Shown one piece after another: positions 24,957-33,091 of a stretch of DNA of 43,629 nucleotides. A model generated the notes under the pieces. The model was not told the origin of the DNA and ran no database searches. It saw only the letters and a list, made by a program, of their open reading frames with translations. A program made the translations under genes and the position numbers. Every line of letters begins with the position of its first letter. Position 1 is the first letter of the stretch. The DNA comes from Acidobacteria subdivision 13 bacterium RH2 MAG17b (GTDB lineage Bacteria > Acidobacteriota > Terriglobia > UBA7540). The stretch spans positions 1-43,629 of the forward strand of contig NFUN01000061.1 of the NCBI GenBank assembly GCA_002197525.1, given 5' to 3'.

Positions 24957-25907
24957 CTATCGCCCTATGATTCCTACCCTCACCCCGTCTAGTTTATGCG
25001 GATCGAACCACGAAACTTTCCAATTGAACCACTGCGTGGCCGCCGGAAGGGAAAAGTGCGATGCAGTCGCCTGGAAGTTGCTCGTGCCCATCAAGAATCC
25101 GATCGGACAATCGCCAAAGCGGGCCAGGCGCGCAGCCAGCCACGAATGCGGCTCAAGTGGAGCGCCCAGAATGACGGGCGTTCCTTTGAAGTACGCCAGC
25201 TTGGCGCCGAAGCGGGAATCGGCGCTCACTTCAGGCGCTGGCCAGCCGTAGACGCGCCGGAATAACGCAATGCCTGAGTCCAAATTCTTCACTCCAAGTA
25301 CAACCATTTTGACGCCCGTCAGGTCCGTCCCCTTGGTGCTCGCTGAGACGTGATCGCGATAACTTCGCGGAGTAACATCCTGAATCAGAAATGGCAGCTT
25401 GGCGCCTGGCTCGCCTTGTCCCAGGTTTGCCCTTTCCCATTTAATTAGGACTCCGTCCGGCCTCTTCCTGGCGCCCGGCGCTGGTCCCGTGACCTTAATG
25501 CCCAAACGGGAGAAGCGTTCTACCGCGCTCTTGATGTCAGGGACGTAAGCCGCCCACGCGCAGGAGCCAATATTCCCGTTCATGGATTTGGCCCAGTCGG
25601 CTCCTGCTGGCGCCGGCGGCGTTATGGGCGACATCAAGCCAATGTAGGTGCCATCTGGAAAACCGACGAGCGCCATTTGCGTAACCGCGCCCGGGTGCGG
25701 CCCACCGTAATCGGACTTTAGCCCCACACTGGCAAAACCCTGCCGCACGGCCGTGAGGTCAGAAACGCAAACCAGGGCGTGATCGAACTTGACGGCGACC
25801 GGCGCGGAGGGACCGGGCGGTTGGGCCTTGGCGGTTAGGCCGCTGGCTAAAACAAACATCAAGCTGGCGGCAAATGCCAAAAGGCGGTGAATCCTGCAAT
25901 TTCTCAT
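24957..25907 (-). CDS. Secreted glyoxalase-like (VOC) protein
   Basis: Protein of 316 residues. A signal peptide (LLAFAASLMFVLASGLTAKA) precedes two βαβββ-type modules: KFDHALVCVSDLTAVRQGF, WAAYVPDIKSAVERFSRLGI, and in the second half MVVLGVKNLDSGIALFRRVYG. This matches the vicinal oxygen chelate fold, closest in style to the glyoxalase-like domain of about 200-300 residues. Substrate unknown. It lies upstream of the Tat-exported gene on the same strand (68-bp gap), suggesting a two-gene unit. Confidence 0.83.
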   Translation of the reverse strand: MRNCRIHRLLAFAASLMFVLASGLTAKAQPPGPSAPVAVKFDHALVCVSDLTAVRQGFASVGLKSDYGGPHPGAVTQMALVGFPDGTYIGLMSPITPPAPAGADWAKSMNGNIGSCAWAAYVPDIKSAVERFSRLGIKVTGPAPGARKRPDGVLIKWERANLGQGEPGAKLPFLIQDVTPRSYRDHVSASTKGTDLTGVKMVVLGVKNLDSGIALFRRVYGWPAPEVSADSRFGAKLAYFKGTPVILGAPLEPHSWLAARLARFGDCPIGFLMGTSNFQATASHFSLPAATQWFNWKVSWFDPHKLDGVRVGIIGR

Positions 25908-26136
25908 GAAAGTCTCCTTGCTAACCAGTGGTTAAACTGTCCTGTCCTCTTCTTCTAGCCTTCGACGAGCATGCCTCGGCCAACGCTCATGCGCATATCT
26001 CAATCGCCCGAACTGAGCGGCAAGCCGCGGGAGGAGCAACCAGCCCTTTGATTGGGCCTTTTGGAAATCCGGCGATGCGCGATTATGCTAGCCGCTGCGC
26101 ATAAGCAAGTCAATGCAGATCAAAGCAGCGGTAACG

Positions 26137-26769
26137 TCAAGCTGCTTGTGTAAAAGCATGGAGGATGCGGTTTCGCCAATCTTCATTGAAGCGGTTATAG
26201 ATCGTGGAAATAATCCGGTCCACGCTCTGCACGTTGACAAAGCAGACCATGGGCCGCGTCCTTCGCCGGACCTCGACGAAGCAGCGTTCAATCACGTTCG
26301 TGGTCCGCAGGCTGCGCCAGAGGCGGCGGGGAAAGTCAAAGAAGCTGAGCCGCTCCGGCAAGTCCTGCTCCAGCCGCTTCACCCTCGCCGGATAGCAGTC
26401 CTTCCAGTGGGCCTGGAAGACCCGGAAAGCGGCTTGCGCCTCCTTGCGGTTCTCGGCCCGGTAAATGGCCTGCGCGTCGCTCTTCACCGCCTCGTAATCC
26501 CGCTTGCGAACTTTCTCCAGGATGTTCCGCATCTTGTGCACCCAGCAGCGTTGATGCAGCAGGTGCGGGTAGACGCTCTGGATCGCCGCAGCTAAGTGCT
26601 GCTGTGACGCGGTCCACCCTCTCCCCCTGGGAGAGGGTGGCGCGGAGCGCCGGGTGAGGGGAAATACGTAACCGTAATTCCGAACAGCAGCAGCTAAGCC
26701 TTCACACCCATCCGTGACGATCAGATTCAGGTTCTTCCCTTCCAGCCCGCGCCGGTAGATATCCTGCAA
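26137..26769 (-). pseudogene. IS256/Mutator-family transposase, truncated and frameshifted
   Basis: The open frame of 210 residues shows LNLIVTDG, QRCWVHKMRNIL and TTNVIERCFVEVRRRTRPM, all typical of IS256-family DDE transposases. The N-terminal half is absent. Upstream on the same strand, LLGFLRSDGES is readable in another frame, so a frameshift lies near 26775-26790. A 34-codon insertion between LAAA and LAAAIQSVYP interrupts the conserved TDG-to-QRCWVHK spacing; it is caused by the 93-bp hairpin element at 26597-26689. The protein is unlikely to be active. Confidence 0.85.
26597..26689. repeat. 93-bp hairpin element inserted in the transposase, with 9-bp target duplication
   Basis: GCAGCTAAG occurs exactly at 26588-26596 and 26690-26698, bracketing 93 bp that begin TGCTG and end CAGCA. 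Inside is a strong hairpin at 26614-26640 with arms CCACCCTCTCCC/GGGAGAGGGTGG, then CGCGGAGCGCCGGGTGAGGGG. Insert plus duplication is 102 bp, so the transposase frame is preserved. Confidence 0.85.
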
Positions 26770-26866
26770 TAACCCTTCCCAGGCGCTTGGCTTTCCCCGT
26801 CGCTGCGCAGGAAACCGAGCAGTTGCCGGCTCCCAACCAACTTACACCCTCCTCGCTTTTACACAC

Positions 26867-27226
26867 ACAAATTTACGTCACCGTGGGAAAAGATTTTCCC
26901 AAATTGGAGACTCTCAGTTAACTTTAAGGAAGCGCTTGCCTTCGACTCTCTAATGTGTATAATACCAACGCGGTAAGTTACGGCCCAAACATTTAGCTTA
27001 GCGAGTGGTTCCCGGAGTAGCTTCGTGGTACCCGGCAGGGACGCAACCGCCTTTGGAAATAGAATCATAACGGTGGTTGCGTTTGACTGGCATAAAAACG
27101 CACTCGACTGGCGTGAGGACCGGAGACTCATCCAAGCATTTGGCAAGGTGATTGCTTGACTGGTATGTGACGCTGACAGCGCCCGGCTTTTAGAGCGGGC
27201 CTGGAGCGCCATGAGGGTAGGGGACC
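26867..27226 (+). other. Long leader upstream of the PEP-CTERM-like gene
   Basis: No gene. It contains the palindrome GGGAAAAGATTTTCCC (26886-26901), a promoter at 26936-26963, and about 255 nt of transcribed leader with several possible hairpins, including a 10-bp stem CGCAACCGCC/GGTGGTTGCG at 27042-27081 and GCCCG/CGGGC near 27181-27201. No known riboswitch consensus fits. Confidence 0.5.
26936..26963 (+). promoter_or_regulatory. Candidate promoter with perfect -10 box
   Basis: TTGCCT (26936-26941) and TATAAT (26958-26963) are separated by 16 bp. Transcription would begin near 26970 and leave an unusually long leader before the ATG at 27227. Confidence 0.55.
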
Positions 27227-28168
27227 ATGTCGCGGCATCGCCGTCATCACTCTCGCCACAAATTCCGTGCGACCAGGGGCCTATACCTTGGGATTGCAGG
27301 GTTGTTTGCCGCTGCGGCTTTCGTTACGTTCGCCGCGTTTTCTCCCGCTTCGTCTACGTTAACGCTTTCGGCGCATTCGATCTGGCGCCAGGCGCTGGCG
27401 TTTGGGAAACGTGAGCTGCGACAGGCGGATGCACAGAATTCCCAGCGGCTCGTGCTACCGTATTCGATCATCGCGGGTGGCGTGCACAGCCCGCAGGAGT
27501 TGCGCAAGGCGATCGAGGAGGATCCCGTCGCTGGCGCGCAATACGCGGACTTCGATCCGGCGAAAACCAAACTGGTGAAGCTGCAGCACGACGAATATGC
27601 TTATGTCTCATTTCGAGTTGGAGACGACGTTTATTGGACCAGTCACAAAGTGAAGCTGTGCAAGGGTGAGACGCTTATCACCGATGGGAAGCGTTACGGC
27701 TGCGCCCGCTGTGGTAATCGCATATCGAAAACCACCCGTCTTCCGTTCTACCGGCACGAGCCATCTGCCGAGACGCTGAACACGCCGGTCAAACCGACCA
27801 TAGAGACGGAAGCCTTCTCCGCGGTTGCTCCTCCAGGTTTGGCGTTCCTGAAGGGTCTGCCGGCTAGCCCCAGCCTGTCCATGTTTCCTCCGGGAGTACG
27901 CGAAATGGCTTCGACAGCTCCCACTACGTTCACACCCATCGGCTACGATCCTCTTTTGTCTCCTCCTCCTTGCGAGCCCAGCGCTAAATGCACCAAGACC
28001 AAACAGCCTCCGCCAGCTTGTTCTACACCCGCTGATTGCGGCCAGCCCACTCCGCCCCCGCCTTCGCCGACTCCGGAGAGTGGCGACTGGGTTCTGGTGG
28101 CTACCGGCCTGGCTGCACTTGGCCTGGTTCGAGCGCTCAAATGGCGGGCGGCCCATACAGGGGTTTAG
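27227..28168 (+). CDS. Exported protein with PEP-CTERM-like sorting signal
   Basis: Protein of 313 residues, family not recognised. The His/Arg-rich start (SRHRRHHSRHK) precedes a membrane segment (LYLGIAGLFAAAAFVTFAAF). The middle contains a compact domain with Cys residues (VKLCKGE, YGCARCGNRI), possibly a small zinc knuckle or disulphides. A long Pro-rich stretch with CEPSAKC and CSTPADCGQ follows. The C-terminus is PESGDWVLVATGLAALGLV, then a basic RALKWR, which has the layout of a PEP-CTERM signal (Pro-Glu, membrane helix, basic tail), with PES in place of PEP. Exosortase would cleave it; none is in the window. Start ATG 27227 has an AGGGTAGGGG site. Confidence 0.75.
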   Translation: MSRHRRHHSRHKFRATRGLYLGIAGLFAAAAFVTFAAFSPASSTLTLSAHSIWRQALAFGKRELRQADAQNSQRLVLPYSIIAGGVHSPQELRKAIEEDPVAGAQYADFDPAKTKLVKLQHDEYAYVSFRVGDDVYWTSHKVKLCKGETLITDGKRYGCARCGNRISKTTRLPFYRHEPSAETLNTPVKPTIETEAFSAVAPPGLAFLKGLPASPSLSMFPPGVREMASTAPTTFTPIGYDPLLSPPPCEPSAKCTKTKQPPPACSTPADCGQPTPPPPSPTPESGDWVLVATGLAALGLVRALKWRAAHTGV

Positions 28169-28324
28169 TTAAATAGCGCGGCGCCGCGGCTCTGACGCCG
28201 CCTTGGGCCATCGGCGTGAGTGCATGGACCGTCTCCGCAAGCCCTTTCGCGGTTCGGCTCGATTCGTGTCGCAGAACCCGCGCCGTCACTGCTATGAACG
28301 CAAACAGCCGATAGCGTCGCCTGC

Positions 28325-29098
28325 CTACTTCTTCTTGTGTTTTTTCTTGTTCTGCGACTGCTGAGCCGTCAGCAAGCCGAGCGCTTCAAAATACTGATCG
28401 CGGTAAGAGGCGTCTGTGGGGTCTAGCCGGGTTGCCAAGCGAAATTGATCCAGGGCGGGGCGAATCTCTCCGGTCTTTTCCAAAGCGTAGCCCAAACCAT
28501 TGTGCAGGTCGGCGCTATTGGGGTCGTGGCGGATGGCCTCGATCAGTTCCACGCGGGCGCGCTGCCAGTCGCGAACCATAAGAAACGTCATGCCTAGCTC
28601 ATGGTGAAGATTGGGGTTTTCCGGGTCGATCTCTATGGCGCGCCGTAGTGTGTTGATTGCCTCGGGGAATTGGCCGTTCGAGCGAAAATCCGCTGCCTCG
28701 CGAAAGAGCCTTCGCACCTCCATATTCCGTTCAGCAAGTGCGAGGGATGAGTTGTCCGCGCCACTCGAAGAGCCAGACGTCTGCGCCTTGAGTTCCATAT
28801 CTGACCCCGGCTGAGGCGAGATAAAATACGTCTGCGCAGGCCGCCCTGGACAATCGACGTGGACATAATGGTCGGACGGGGTCACATCGGTTAGGCTGAG
28901 GTCGCCTCGTGTATTGGTCTGGTCGTTCGGGGTCCCGTCAACATCCACAGCGCACCCCGGCTTGCCAGAATGAATTTCGACCTTTGCAAAACGCGGGCCG
29001 CGCTTTCGCAGTGGCGTGGCCAGAAGACAGGATGCCGCGGCCGCAACGGCCAGGGAAGCTTTCAGAACACTCCCTCGGACTGCGGCCTGACGGATCAC
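28325..29098 (-). CDS. Exported tetratricopeptide-repeat protein
   Basis: Protein of 257 residues. An N-terminal hydrophobic segment (LKASLAVAAAASCLLATPL) is followed by a β-rich domain of about 80 residues (VEIHSGKPGCAVDVDG, HVDCPGRPAQTY) that resembles a PEGA-like carbohydrate-binding fold. At least three TPRs come after residue 125 (AINTLRRAIEIDPENPNLHHELG, ARVELIEAIRHDPNSADLHNGLG, ALDQFRLATRLDPTDASY). The C-terminus is a lysine cluster. It probably serves as a periplasmic scaffold; no partner is evident. It is convergent with the PEP-CTERM-like gene. Confidence 0.82.
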   Translation of the reverse strand: MIRQAAVRGSVLKASLAVAAAASCLLATPLRKRGPRFAKVEIHSGKPGCAVDVDGTPNDQTNTRGDLSLTDVTPSDHYVHVDCPGRPAQTYFISPQPGSDMELKAQTSGSSSGADNSSLALAERNMEVRRLFREAADFRSNGQFPEAINTLRRAIEIDPENPNLHHELGMTFLMVRDWQRARVELIEAIRHDPNSADLHNGLGYALEKTGEIRPALDQFRLATRLDPTDASYRDQYFEALGLLTAQQSQNKKKHKKK

Positions 29099-29250
29099 GG
29101 CGGAATCATCTTAACATAATGGCGCAGCACGTGTTCCCGGCCCGACCGATGCTTCGAGGGCTATGAACCCTCGATCCGGGGCAATCAAGCTGGTATGCTA
29201 TGGATAAGGCCTGCGTTCGAGGCCACAGCGGAAGGCGCCCGAGGTGATGG

Positions 29251-30402
29251 TTGGACTTCGATCTGTCTGAAGAGCAGAAAGAAATCAAGCGATCCGTCCG
29301 GGAATTCGCTGAACGAGAGGTGCGTCCCCACGTTTCTGAATGGGACGAATCCCAGATCTTCCCGCAGGAAATCATTCCTCAATTGGCCAAGTTGGGATTG
29401 ATGGGAGTTACCATCCCAGCCGCATACGGCGGCGCAGGACTCGGATACGTCGAATACGCCACGATCGTAGAGGAACTGGCGCGCGTAGATGGTTCAGTGG
29501 CCATCATCGTGGCGGCCCATAACTCTCTGTGCATCGGGCACATCGATGTCGCTGGAACCGAGGAGCAGAAGCGGAAGTATCTGGTTCCGCTCGCGCGGGG
29601 CGAAAAGCTCGGCTGTTGGAGCCTGACGGAGCCGCAAGCAGGGAGCGATGCGGGCGGAACACGCACCACGGCGCGGCTTGAGGGGGACACGTGGGTGCTG
29701 AACGGTTCGAAGACGTTCACTTCAAACGGCAGCTACGCAGATGTTTGCGTTGCCATGGCGGTGACCGACAAGACAGCGCATAAACACGGCATTTCCGCCT
29801 TTATTATCGAACGTGGAACTCCAGGGTTTCGCTCTGGAAAAAAGGAAAACAAGATGGGCTTGCGGGCAAGCGACACGGCGGAGATCATCTTCGAGGATTG
29901 CCGCATCCCCAAAGAGAATTGCCTGGGTAAGCCGGGCGAGGGTTTCATTGACAGTTTGAAGGTGCTTGATAAGGGGCGCATCTCCATAGCCGCGCTCGCT
30001 GTGGGCATCGCGCAGGGCGCTTTCGAAGCGAGCCTGAACTATGCGAAGCAGCGGCAGCAGTTCGGAAAGCCCATTGCTGAGTTCGAGGCCATACAGTGGA
30101 AACTTGCAGACATGGCCACGGAGATTGAAGCGGCCCGGCTTCTGACCTTACGTGCTGCGGCGCTTGCCGACCGCGGTTTGCCGCTAACCCGGGAAAGCGC
30201 CATGGCCAAGCTCATGGCCGGAGAGATGGCGGTGAGAGTGGCGAACGAAGCGGTGCAGATACACGGCGGCTACGGTTTGATCAAGGATTATCCGGTTGAA
30301 AAATTCTACCGCGACGTCAAGTTGTGCACCATCGGCGAGGGCACGAGCGAGATCCAGCATCTCGTAATCGCACGCGAGTTGCTGCGTAGCTCTGGAAAGT
30401 GA
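29251..30402 (+). CDS. Acyl-CoA dehydrogenase
   Basis: Protein of 383 residues of the FAD-dependent acyl-CoA dehydrogenase family. It carries [15 protein letters not shown] and [17 protein letters not shown] (FAD and substrate loops), RKQQFG-like [37 protein letters not shown] and the C-terminal [15 protein letters not shown], where the Glu of GEGTSE is the usual catalytic base of short/medium-chain enzymes. The start is TTG at 29251, with AGGTGA just upstream. It is followed by meaB and methylmalonyl-CoA epimerase, which suggests degradation of branched-chain or odd-chain acyl groups to propionyl-CoA. Confidence 0.93.
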   Translation: MDFDLSEEQKEIKRSVREFAEREVRPHVSEWDESQIFPQEIIPQLAKLGLMGVTIPAAYGGAGLGYVEYATIVEELARVDGSVAIIVAAHNSLCIGHIDVAGTEEQKRKYLVPLARGEKLGCWSLTEPQAGSDAGGTRTTARLEGDTWVLNGSKTFTSNGSYADVCVAMAVTDKTAHKHGISAFIIERGTPGFRSGKKENKMGLRASDTAEIIFEDCRIPKENCLGKPGEGFIDSLKVLDKGRISIAALAVGIAQGAFEASLNYAKQRQQFGKPIAEFEAIQWKLADMATEIEAARLLTLRAAALADRGLPLTRESAMAKLMAGEMAVRVANEAVQIHGGYGLIKDYPVEKFYRDVKLCTIGEGTSEIQHLVIARELLRSSGK

Positions 30403-30477
30403 CCTGCTTTAGCGCCGCCCCGGAATCGGAGAACTGAGCTGCCCCGAGAGTTGGTGACTCCGGGCGCTCTCCTTGGC

Positions 30478-31446
30478 ATGGCTGAGCCATATGAAGATTG
30501 GGCCGCAAGGATTAGAGCCGGTGACCGCCGGGCGGTTGGCCGGGCTATCTCCCTGATGGAGAGCGGTGATCCGTCGGCCATTCCTCTCCTAAAATTGCTG
30601 TTTCCCTCCAGCAACACGGCCCATGTGCTCGGCGTAACTGGGCCGCCGGGCGCGGGGAAGAGCACGCTGGTTGAAAAACTTGCCGCCGGTTATCGTGGCC
30701 GGGGCCTGAAAGTAGGCATTCTGGCCGTGGACCCGACTAGCCCTTTCAGCGGCGGCGCGCTTTTGGGCGACCGGATCCGCATGCAGGGCCTTTCTACCGA
30801 TGAGGGAGTCTATATTCGCAGCATGGCGACTCGTGGCTGCCTGGGTGGAATCGCGGCGGCAACAGGTGATGCAATAACCGTACTCGAAGCCGCCGGTTGC
30901 CAGATCGTATTGGTGGAGACTGTAGGAGTGGGCCAGGACGAGGTCGAGGTTGCCGATCTAGCTGACGCCACCCTCGTGATTCTTGTGCCCGGCATGGGTG
31001 ATGACGTGCAAGCGTTAAAGGCTGGGATTCTGGAAATTGCGGACCTCTTTGTGATTAACAAGGCAGATCATCCTGGGGCAGGCCGCCTTGAGCATGATCT
31101 CCGCTCGACGATGGCGCTCGCGCCGCGCAGTGACGGCTGGACTCCGCCGATTCTGCAAACTGTTGCTACCACCGGCCAAGGGGTGGACGGGGTGGGAAAG
31201 GCGCTCGATGACTTCCGCGCCTATCGTGGAACAGGCCCCCTGCACCAGAAACGCCAGCGTGAGAAGTGGCGTCGCCGGCTGCTCGATCTGATCCGGCAAA
31301 AACTCTTCGAGTGCTGGACTCAAAAAAGGTTGATGAGCGGATCAGTGGACGCTCAAGTTGAAAGGATCACGCGGAGGGAGCAGGATCCTTATTCCGCGGC
31401 AGAGGAACTCGTCAGAGACTTTTTCGTTGAGCCATTAAAGCATTGA
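30478..31446 (+). CDS. meaB: MeaB GTPase (methylmalonyl-CoA mutase chaperone)
   Basis: About 322 residues of the G3E P-loop GTPase family. Walker A is GPPGAGKST, followed by the conserved AVDPTSPFSGGALLGDRIRM, the MATRGCLGGIA segment, switch VETVGVGQDEVEVADLAD and the guanine-binding NKAD. MeaB uses GTP to gate cobalamin loading and protect methylmalonyl-CoA mutase. ATG 30478 is chosen over GTG 30451 because the N-terminus then begins with the typical AEPYEDWAARIRAGDRRAV. The epimerase gene follows about 100 bp downstream; the mutase itself is not in the window. Confidence 0.92.
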   Translation: MAEPYEDWAARIRAGDRRAVGRAISLMESGDPSAIPLLKLLFPSSNTAHVLGVTGPPGAGKSTLVEKLAAGYRGRGLKVGILAVDPTSPFSGGALLGDRIRMQGLSTDEGVYIRSMATRGCLGGIAAATGDAITVLEAAGCQIVLVETVGVGQDEVEVADLADATLVILVPGMGDDVQALKAGILEIADLFVINKADHPGAGRLEHDLRSTMALAPRSDGWTPPILQTVATTGQGVDGVGKALDDFRAYRGTGPLHQKRQREKWRRRLLDLIRQKLFECWTQKRLMSGSVDAQVERITRREQDPYSAAEELVRDFFVEPLKH

Positions 31447-31542
31447 TACCAATTGTGTTATTGGCGATTTCTTGCAGACATTGCGGATAACAGATCGCGT
31501 TTTGATGATTCAATGCGTCAATCCGGCAATGAACCGATTTTT

Positions 31543-31938
31543 ATGAGGATTCATCATCTCGGCATAGCCGTGAAATCTCTCGCCGAAGCGGTTCCGGTCT
31601 TCGAAAAGCTTCTGGGCGAAGCGCCAGTCGCAGAGGAAGCCGTCCCCGAACAGAAGGTGCGCGTGGCGGTTTTTGATCTCGAGTGTGGCCGTATTGAGCT
31701 TCTTGAGGCCACAGCGCCGGACTCGCCCATCGCGCGGTTTGTTGCGGAGCGCGGGCCGGGAATCCATCACCTGACCCTGGCTGTTCCTGATCTGGAAGCC
31801 GCTCTAGCGAAATATGAGACAGCTGGTTTCCGGCTAGTGGACCGCTCCCCGCGCGCTGGCGCCGGGGGCAAACGGATTGCTTTTCTTCATCCTCGCAGCA
31901 CGGCGGGTGTACTTATCGAGCTCGTTGAAGAATCGTGA
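31543..31938 (+). CDS. mce: Methylmalonyl-CoA epimerase
   Basis: Protein of about 131 residues, the usual length. The VOC-fold motifs HHLGIAVKSLAEAVPVFEKLLG at the start and GPGIHHLTLAVPDLEAAL in the middle provide metal-binding histidines. Glu residues lie in IELLEA and VLIELVEE. It interconverts (2S)- and (2R)-methylmalonyl-CoA in propionate metabolism. The frame extends upstream to about 31453, but ATG 31543 gives the standard N-terminus. A 125-bp palindromic element begins 1 bp after its stop codon. Confidence 0.92.
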   Translation: MRIHHLGIAVKSLAEAVPVFEKLLGEAPVAEEAVPEQKVRVAVFDLECGRIELLEATAPDSPIARFVAERGPGIHHLTLAVPDLEAALAKYETAGFRLVDRSPRAGAGGKRIAFLHPRSTAGVLIELVEES

Positions 31939-31939
31939 A

Positions 31940-32064
31940 CTAATACCAACGCATTAAGTGGCGTGATGTCTGCTGGTGCGGCGATGTCGTCATCGCCGGT
32001 TTTTCGCCGGTGGGGACACCGGCGCTACAAAGTGGCGTCACATCAACAAATGCGTTGGTATTAG
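31940..32064 (-). repeat. 125-bp palindromic element, copy B (inverted)
   Basis: Inverted relative to copies A and C. Ends are CTAATACCAACGCATT and AATGCGTTGGTATTAG, with both termini changed together to CC/GG where A has CA/TG. It begins 1 bp after the epimerase stop. Read on the plus strand it contains an ATG-initiated open frame running into the MBL gene. Confidence 0.9.
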
Positions 32065-32146
32065 TATTGCCATCGCATGGGCGGCCACGGTAAAAAGCAT
32101 CGAAAGGCTGCGGTTTAACTGGCTTGGAAGGAAAGGTCAAGATGGG

Positions 32147-32980
32147 ATGAGATTGGGACGATTCGAAATTTATGCACTGACCGATGGAACCTTTACCTTG
32201 GACGGGGGCCAGATGTTCGGAGTGGTTCCGAAGCCTTTGTGGGAGAAGAAGCTTCCGGCTGACTCCCAGAATCGCTTGCGATTGGGTTTGACTTGCCTGC
32301 TGGTGCAAACCGGCAAGCACAATATTTTGATTGAAACAGGAATCGGCGACAAGTTTGATGCGAAGCGTGCAGACATTTACGGCATCGATCACTCATCGAC
32401 TACACTGCTAGCCTGTCTTGACGGGCGCGGCGTCAGGCCGGAGGAAGTCAATCTGGTAATCAATACTCACCTTCACTTCGACCATTGCGGCTGGAATACC
32501 CGGCGTGAGGGATCCGCCTTGCTTCCCACTTTTCCCCGCGCCCGTTACTTTGTACAGCGAGGCGAATGGGATCACGCGCTCCAACCTACCGAGCGGGACC
32601 GGGCCAGCTATATGGAAGAATGCTTCGCCGCCGCTGAGCGGCAAACCGAATTTCTGGAAGGCGATGGCGAGATCGCGCCAGGAATCCATGTGGAGGTTCT
32701 TTCCGGCCACACGCGGCACATGCAGGGAGTGCGGATTACATCCGAAGGCCAGGAGGCTTACTTCATCTCGGATCTCGTTCCCACTTGCGCTCATCTGCCA
32801 TATCCATGGATTATGAGTTTTGACCTTTACCCCCTTGAGACGCTGGCGAACAAGAAGCGTTTGCTGCCCCGTCTTGCGGCGGAAGGCGCCCTCGTGGTTT
32901 TTCCGCACGACCCGGCGATTCGCTGGGCGCATTTGGAAGAGCGGGACGGGAAAATCTCCGCGATCCCAATTTCTTCCTAG
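32147..32980 (+). CDS. MBL-fold (metallo-β-lactamase superfamily) hydrolase
   Basis: About 277 residues. The metal motif THLHFDHCGWN supplies HxHxDH; further ligands are likely the His of SGHTRHMQGV and the Asp of YFISDLVP, with a late FPHDP histidine. The FDLYPLETLANKKRLL segment is common in quinolinate- and AttM-type branches of the family. The open frame runs back into the 125-bp repeat at 31976, but that part is repeat-derived. ATG 32147, after an AAGGAAAGG site, is the real start. Substrate unknown; lactonase or thioesterase-type reactions are possible. Confidence 0.88.
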   Translation: MRLGRFEIYALTDGTFTLDGGQMFGVVPKPLWEKKLPADSQNRLRLGLTCLLVQTGKHNILIETGIGDKFDAKRADIYGIDHSSTTLLACLDGRGVRPEEVNLVINTHLHFDHCGWNTRREGSALLPTFPRARYFVQRGEWDHALQPTERDRASYMEECFAAAERQTEFLEGDGEIAPGIHVEVLSGHTRHMQGVRITSEGQEAYFISDLVPTCAHLPYPWIMSFDLYPLETLANKKRLLPRLAAEGALVVFPHDPAIRWAHLEERDGKISAIPISS

Positions 32981-33091
32981 CTTTGATTGATTTTAATCAG
33001 CCATAGACAACGGCAGGATTTTTGTGCCTCAATAGAACGTTTGACGCCTATCGACTGCGGAGATTCGGAAAGGTTAAGGTGGTCATCGACC

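Larger units (their letters stand above)
26137..26866 (-). mobile_element. Internally deleted IS256-type element
   Basis: Both ends appear to be retained: TTGTGTAAAAGC at 26146-26157 and GCTTTTACACA at 26855-26865 are inverted copies, each next to GGAGG. Between them lies only the C-terminal part of a transposase, about 730 bp in all against a usual length near 1.3 kb. The coding start and N-terminal half are missing, with the upstream end joined directly to a mid-protein segment. Such a derivative could be moved only by a related transposase. Confidence 0.65.

Noticed and set aside
26134-26880. ACGTCA on both flanks of the IS256 remnant as a target duplication
   Set aside because: Only 6 bp match, and the left copy overlaps the transposase stop codon, which should lie inside the element.
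26970-27226. Possible GEMM (c-di-GMP) riboswitch, because of GGGACGCAA near 27038
   Set aside because: The other invariant GEMM segments (such as AGGGCAAACC and the tetraloop-receptor pair) are missing and the order of stems does not fit.
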